DNA from: UBA7330 sp043554545
Lineage (GTDB): Bacteria > Bacteroidota > Bacteroidia > Cytophagales > Cyclobacteriaceae
Reading direction: 5' to 3'
Assembly: GCA_043554545.1 (NCBI GenBank)
Contig: CP121337.1
Span: 3,720,001-3,784,000, forward strand
Length of the DNA: 64,000 nucleotides
How positions within the stretch are numbered: position 1 is the first letter of the stretch; the number at the start of each line of letters is the position of its first letter. Made by a program: the position numbers and the translations under genes. The notes beneath the pieces were generated by a model that saw only the letters and a program-made list of their open reading frames with translations, was not told the DNA's origin and did not search any database. This document shows positions 63,021 through 64,000 of this stretch, piece after piece.

Positions 63021-64000
63021 ATGGCATTAATCATTAAACTTATTTTAGAAAGTTTTCGTTTCGCCTGGAACGCTTTAACAAGTAATCTTCTTAGGACTTT
63101 CCTTTCTTTGCTAGGCGTTACGATAGGTATTTTTGCGATTATTTCTGTTTTTACGCTTGTAGATTCTCTCGAAACAAGTATTAAAAGCAGTCTGAGTTTT
63201 CTGGGTACCAATAACATAACTGTAGATAAATTTCCTTATGAATTTGGAAATGGACAATACCCCTGGTGGAAGTATGTACAGCGTCCAAACCCGACCTATA
63301 ACGAATATCAATTTTTGACCTCCAGTCTTACTAATGCAAGTGACCTTACCATTTCTGCCAATCGAGGAGGAGTAACCGCTAAATATAAAAGCTCAAGTAG
63401 TACAGGGGTAAACCTCATGGGGGTGGTTTATGAACATAAAAATGTTTTTGAAATACCAATAGTAAATGGTCGTTACTTCACACCTGATGAAGCCAGTAGT
63501 GGCAGAAATGTTGCCGTCATTGGTCATCGGATCAAAGATGATCTGTTTCAGGACCTGGAACCACTTGGCAGACAAATAAAAATCAAGGGGTTAAACTTTT
63601 ACATAATAGGGGTAATGGAAGAGGAAGGTGAAAGCTTCATTGGCACTCCAAGTCATGATGACCAGATATACCTACCATTCAAATCATTTAGTAAGCTGTA
63701 TCGGGTGGCAAGAAGATACGGAATTCAACCCACTATCACATTAAAAGGTTTTGAAGAGGATATAGGCCTGGTTGAGTTAGAATCTGAATTGCGGGGACTA
63801 ATGAGGATAAAGCGAGGCTTAAAGCCAAAAGAGGGTGATTCTTTTGCCCTTAACAGACCTGAAGCCATCTCTAATTTTATTGGATCTACTTTTGATATCA
63901 TTGGAATTGCCGGATGGGTAATCGGTGGTTTTTCGATTCTTGTAGGTGGATTCGGAATTGCCAACATCATGTTTGTTTCCGTGAGGGAAAGAACCAGTAT
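63021..64000 (+). CDS. MacB-like ABC transporter permease (3' truncated by window)
   Basis: Only the first 326 residues are in the window. It has a first membrane segment at about 21-43 (LLRTFLSLLGVTIGIFAIIS), a periplasmic MacB-type core domain (about 45-285), and the start of the second segment (FDIIGIAGWVIGGFSILVGG). The phrase GGFGIANIMFVSVRERT is the signature of the FtsX/MacB permease family. The partner ATPase is not seen. Confidence 0.9.
   Translation, partial: MALIIKLILESFRFAWNALTSNLLRTFLSLLGVTIGIFAIISVFTLVDSLETSIKSSLSFLGTNNITVDKFPYEFGNGQYPWWKYVQRPNPTYNEYQFLTSSLTNASDLTISANRGGVTAKYKSSSSTGVNLMGVVYEHKNVFEIPIVNGRYFTPDEASSGRNVAVIGHRIKDDLFQDLEPLGRQIKIKGLNFYIIGVMEEEGESFIGTPSHDDQIYLPFKSFSKLYRVARRYGIQPTITLKGFEEDIGLVELESELRGLMRIKRGLKPKEGDSFALNRPEAISNFIGSTFDIIGIAGWVIGGFSILVGGFGIANIMFVSVRERTS

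Overview
The window looks like a chromosome segment of a Bacteroidota bacterium, probably a marine member of the order Cytophagales. The signs are outer-membrane beta-barrel and TonB-plug proteins, many lipoproteins, secreted glycan-degrading enzymes, a Bacteroidota-type HU-like protein, DUF349 and DUF2795 genes, and promoter-like TAnnTTTG boxes in place of strong Shine-Dalgarno sites. No rRNA, tRNA, phage or CRISPR locus was recognised.

Layout. 1-12.8 kb is housekeeping: an M16 zinc protease, the pdhC-hslV pair, an alpha/beta hydrolase, a divergent SRAP-family protein, a ketoacyl-ACP synthase III in a tightly coupled cassette with an unknown protein and a MORN-type repeat protein, rsmE, and a TlpA-like thioredoxin. 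12.8-23.9 kb holds membrane proteins followed by glycan or sugar genes (GH5-like enzyme, sulfatase, SMP-30 lactonase, TIM-barrel isomerase, M28 peptidase, GH127 arabinofuranosidase). 23.9-29.7 kb is a tripartite RND efflux operon. 30.5-42.8 kb returns to sugar catabolism: a metallo-beta-lactamase-fold hydrolase, a TIM-barrel epimerase, a very large ThuA/dehydrogenase/cupredoxin protein, and a GH2-GH3 pair beside a membrane-anchored AraC-type regulator.

42.8-51.9 kb is a phosphorelay island: a receiver, an Hpt/pseudo-receiver protein, a multi-PAS hybrid kinase, a membrane kinase, a second receiver and a GAF kinase. Short decayed gene remnants lie between these genes (CheB, SRPBCC, receiver), so the island has been reshuffled by deletion.

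51.9-55.1 kb is the most unusual region. A REP-associated tyrosine transposase (RAYT) sits among 17 palindromic REP-like hairpins of three types arranged as composite units. Next comes an HU-like gene whose upstream region carries at least eight, probably nine, dyad-symmetric sites spaced exactly 22 bp centre to centre. The sites belong to two different sequence families that keep the same register. The REP tract ends at a truncated bestrophin pseudogene. 55.3-64 kb is ordinary again: an outer-membrane barrel receptor, ettA, DUF349 and DUF2795 proteins, queA-ispD, and the start of a MacB-like ABC permease cut by the window edge.

All calls come from reading the sequence. Family names rest on motif and architecture recognition, not on database searches.
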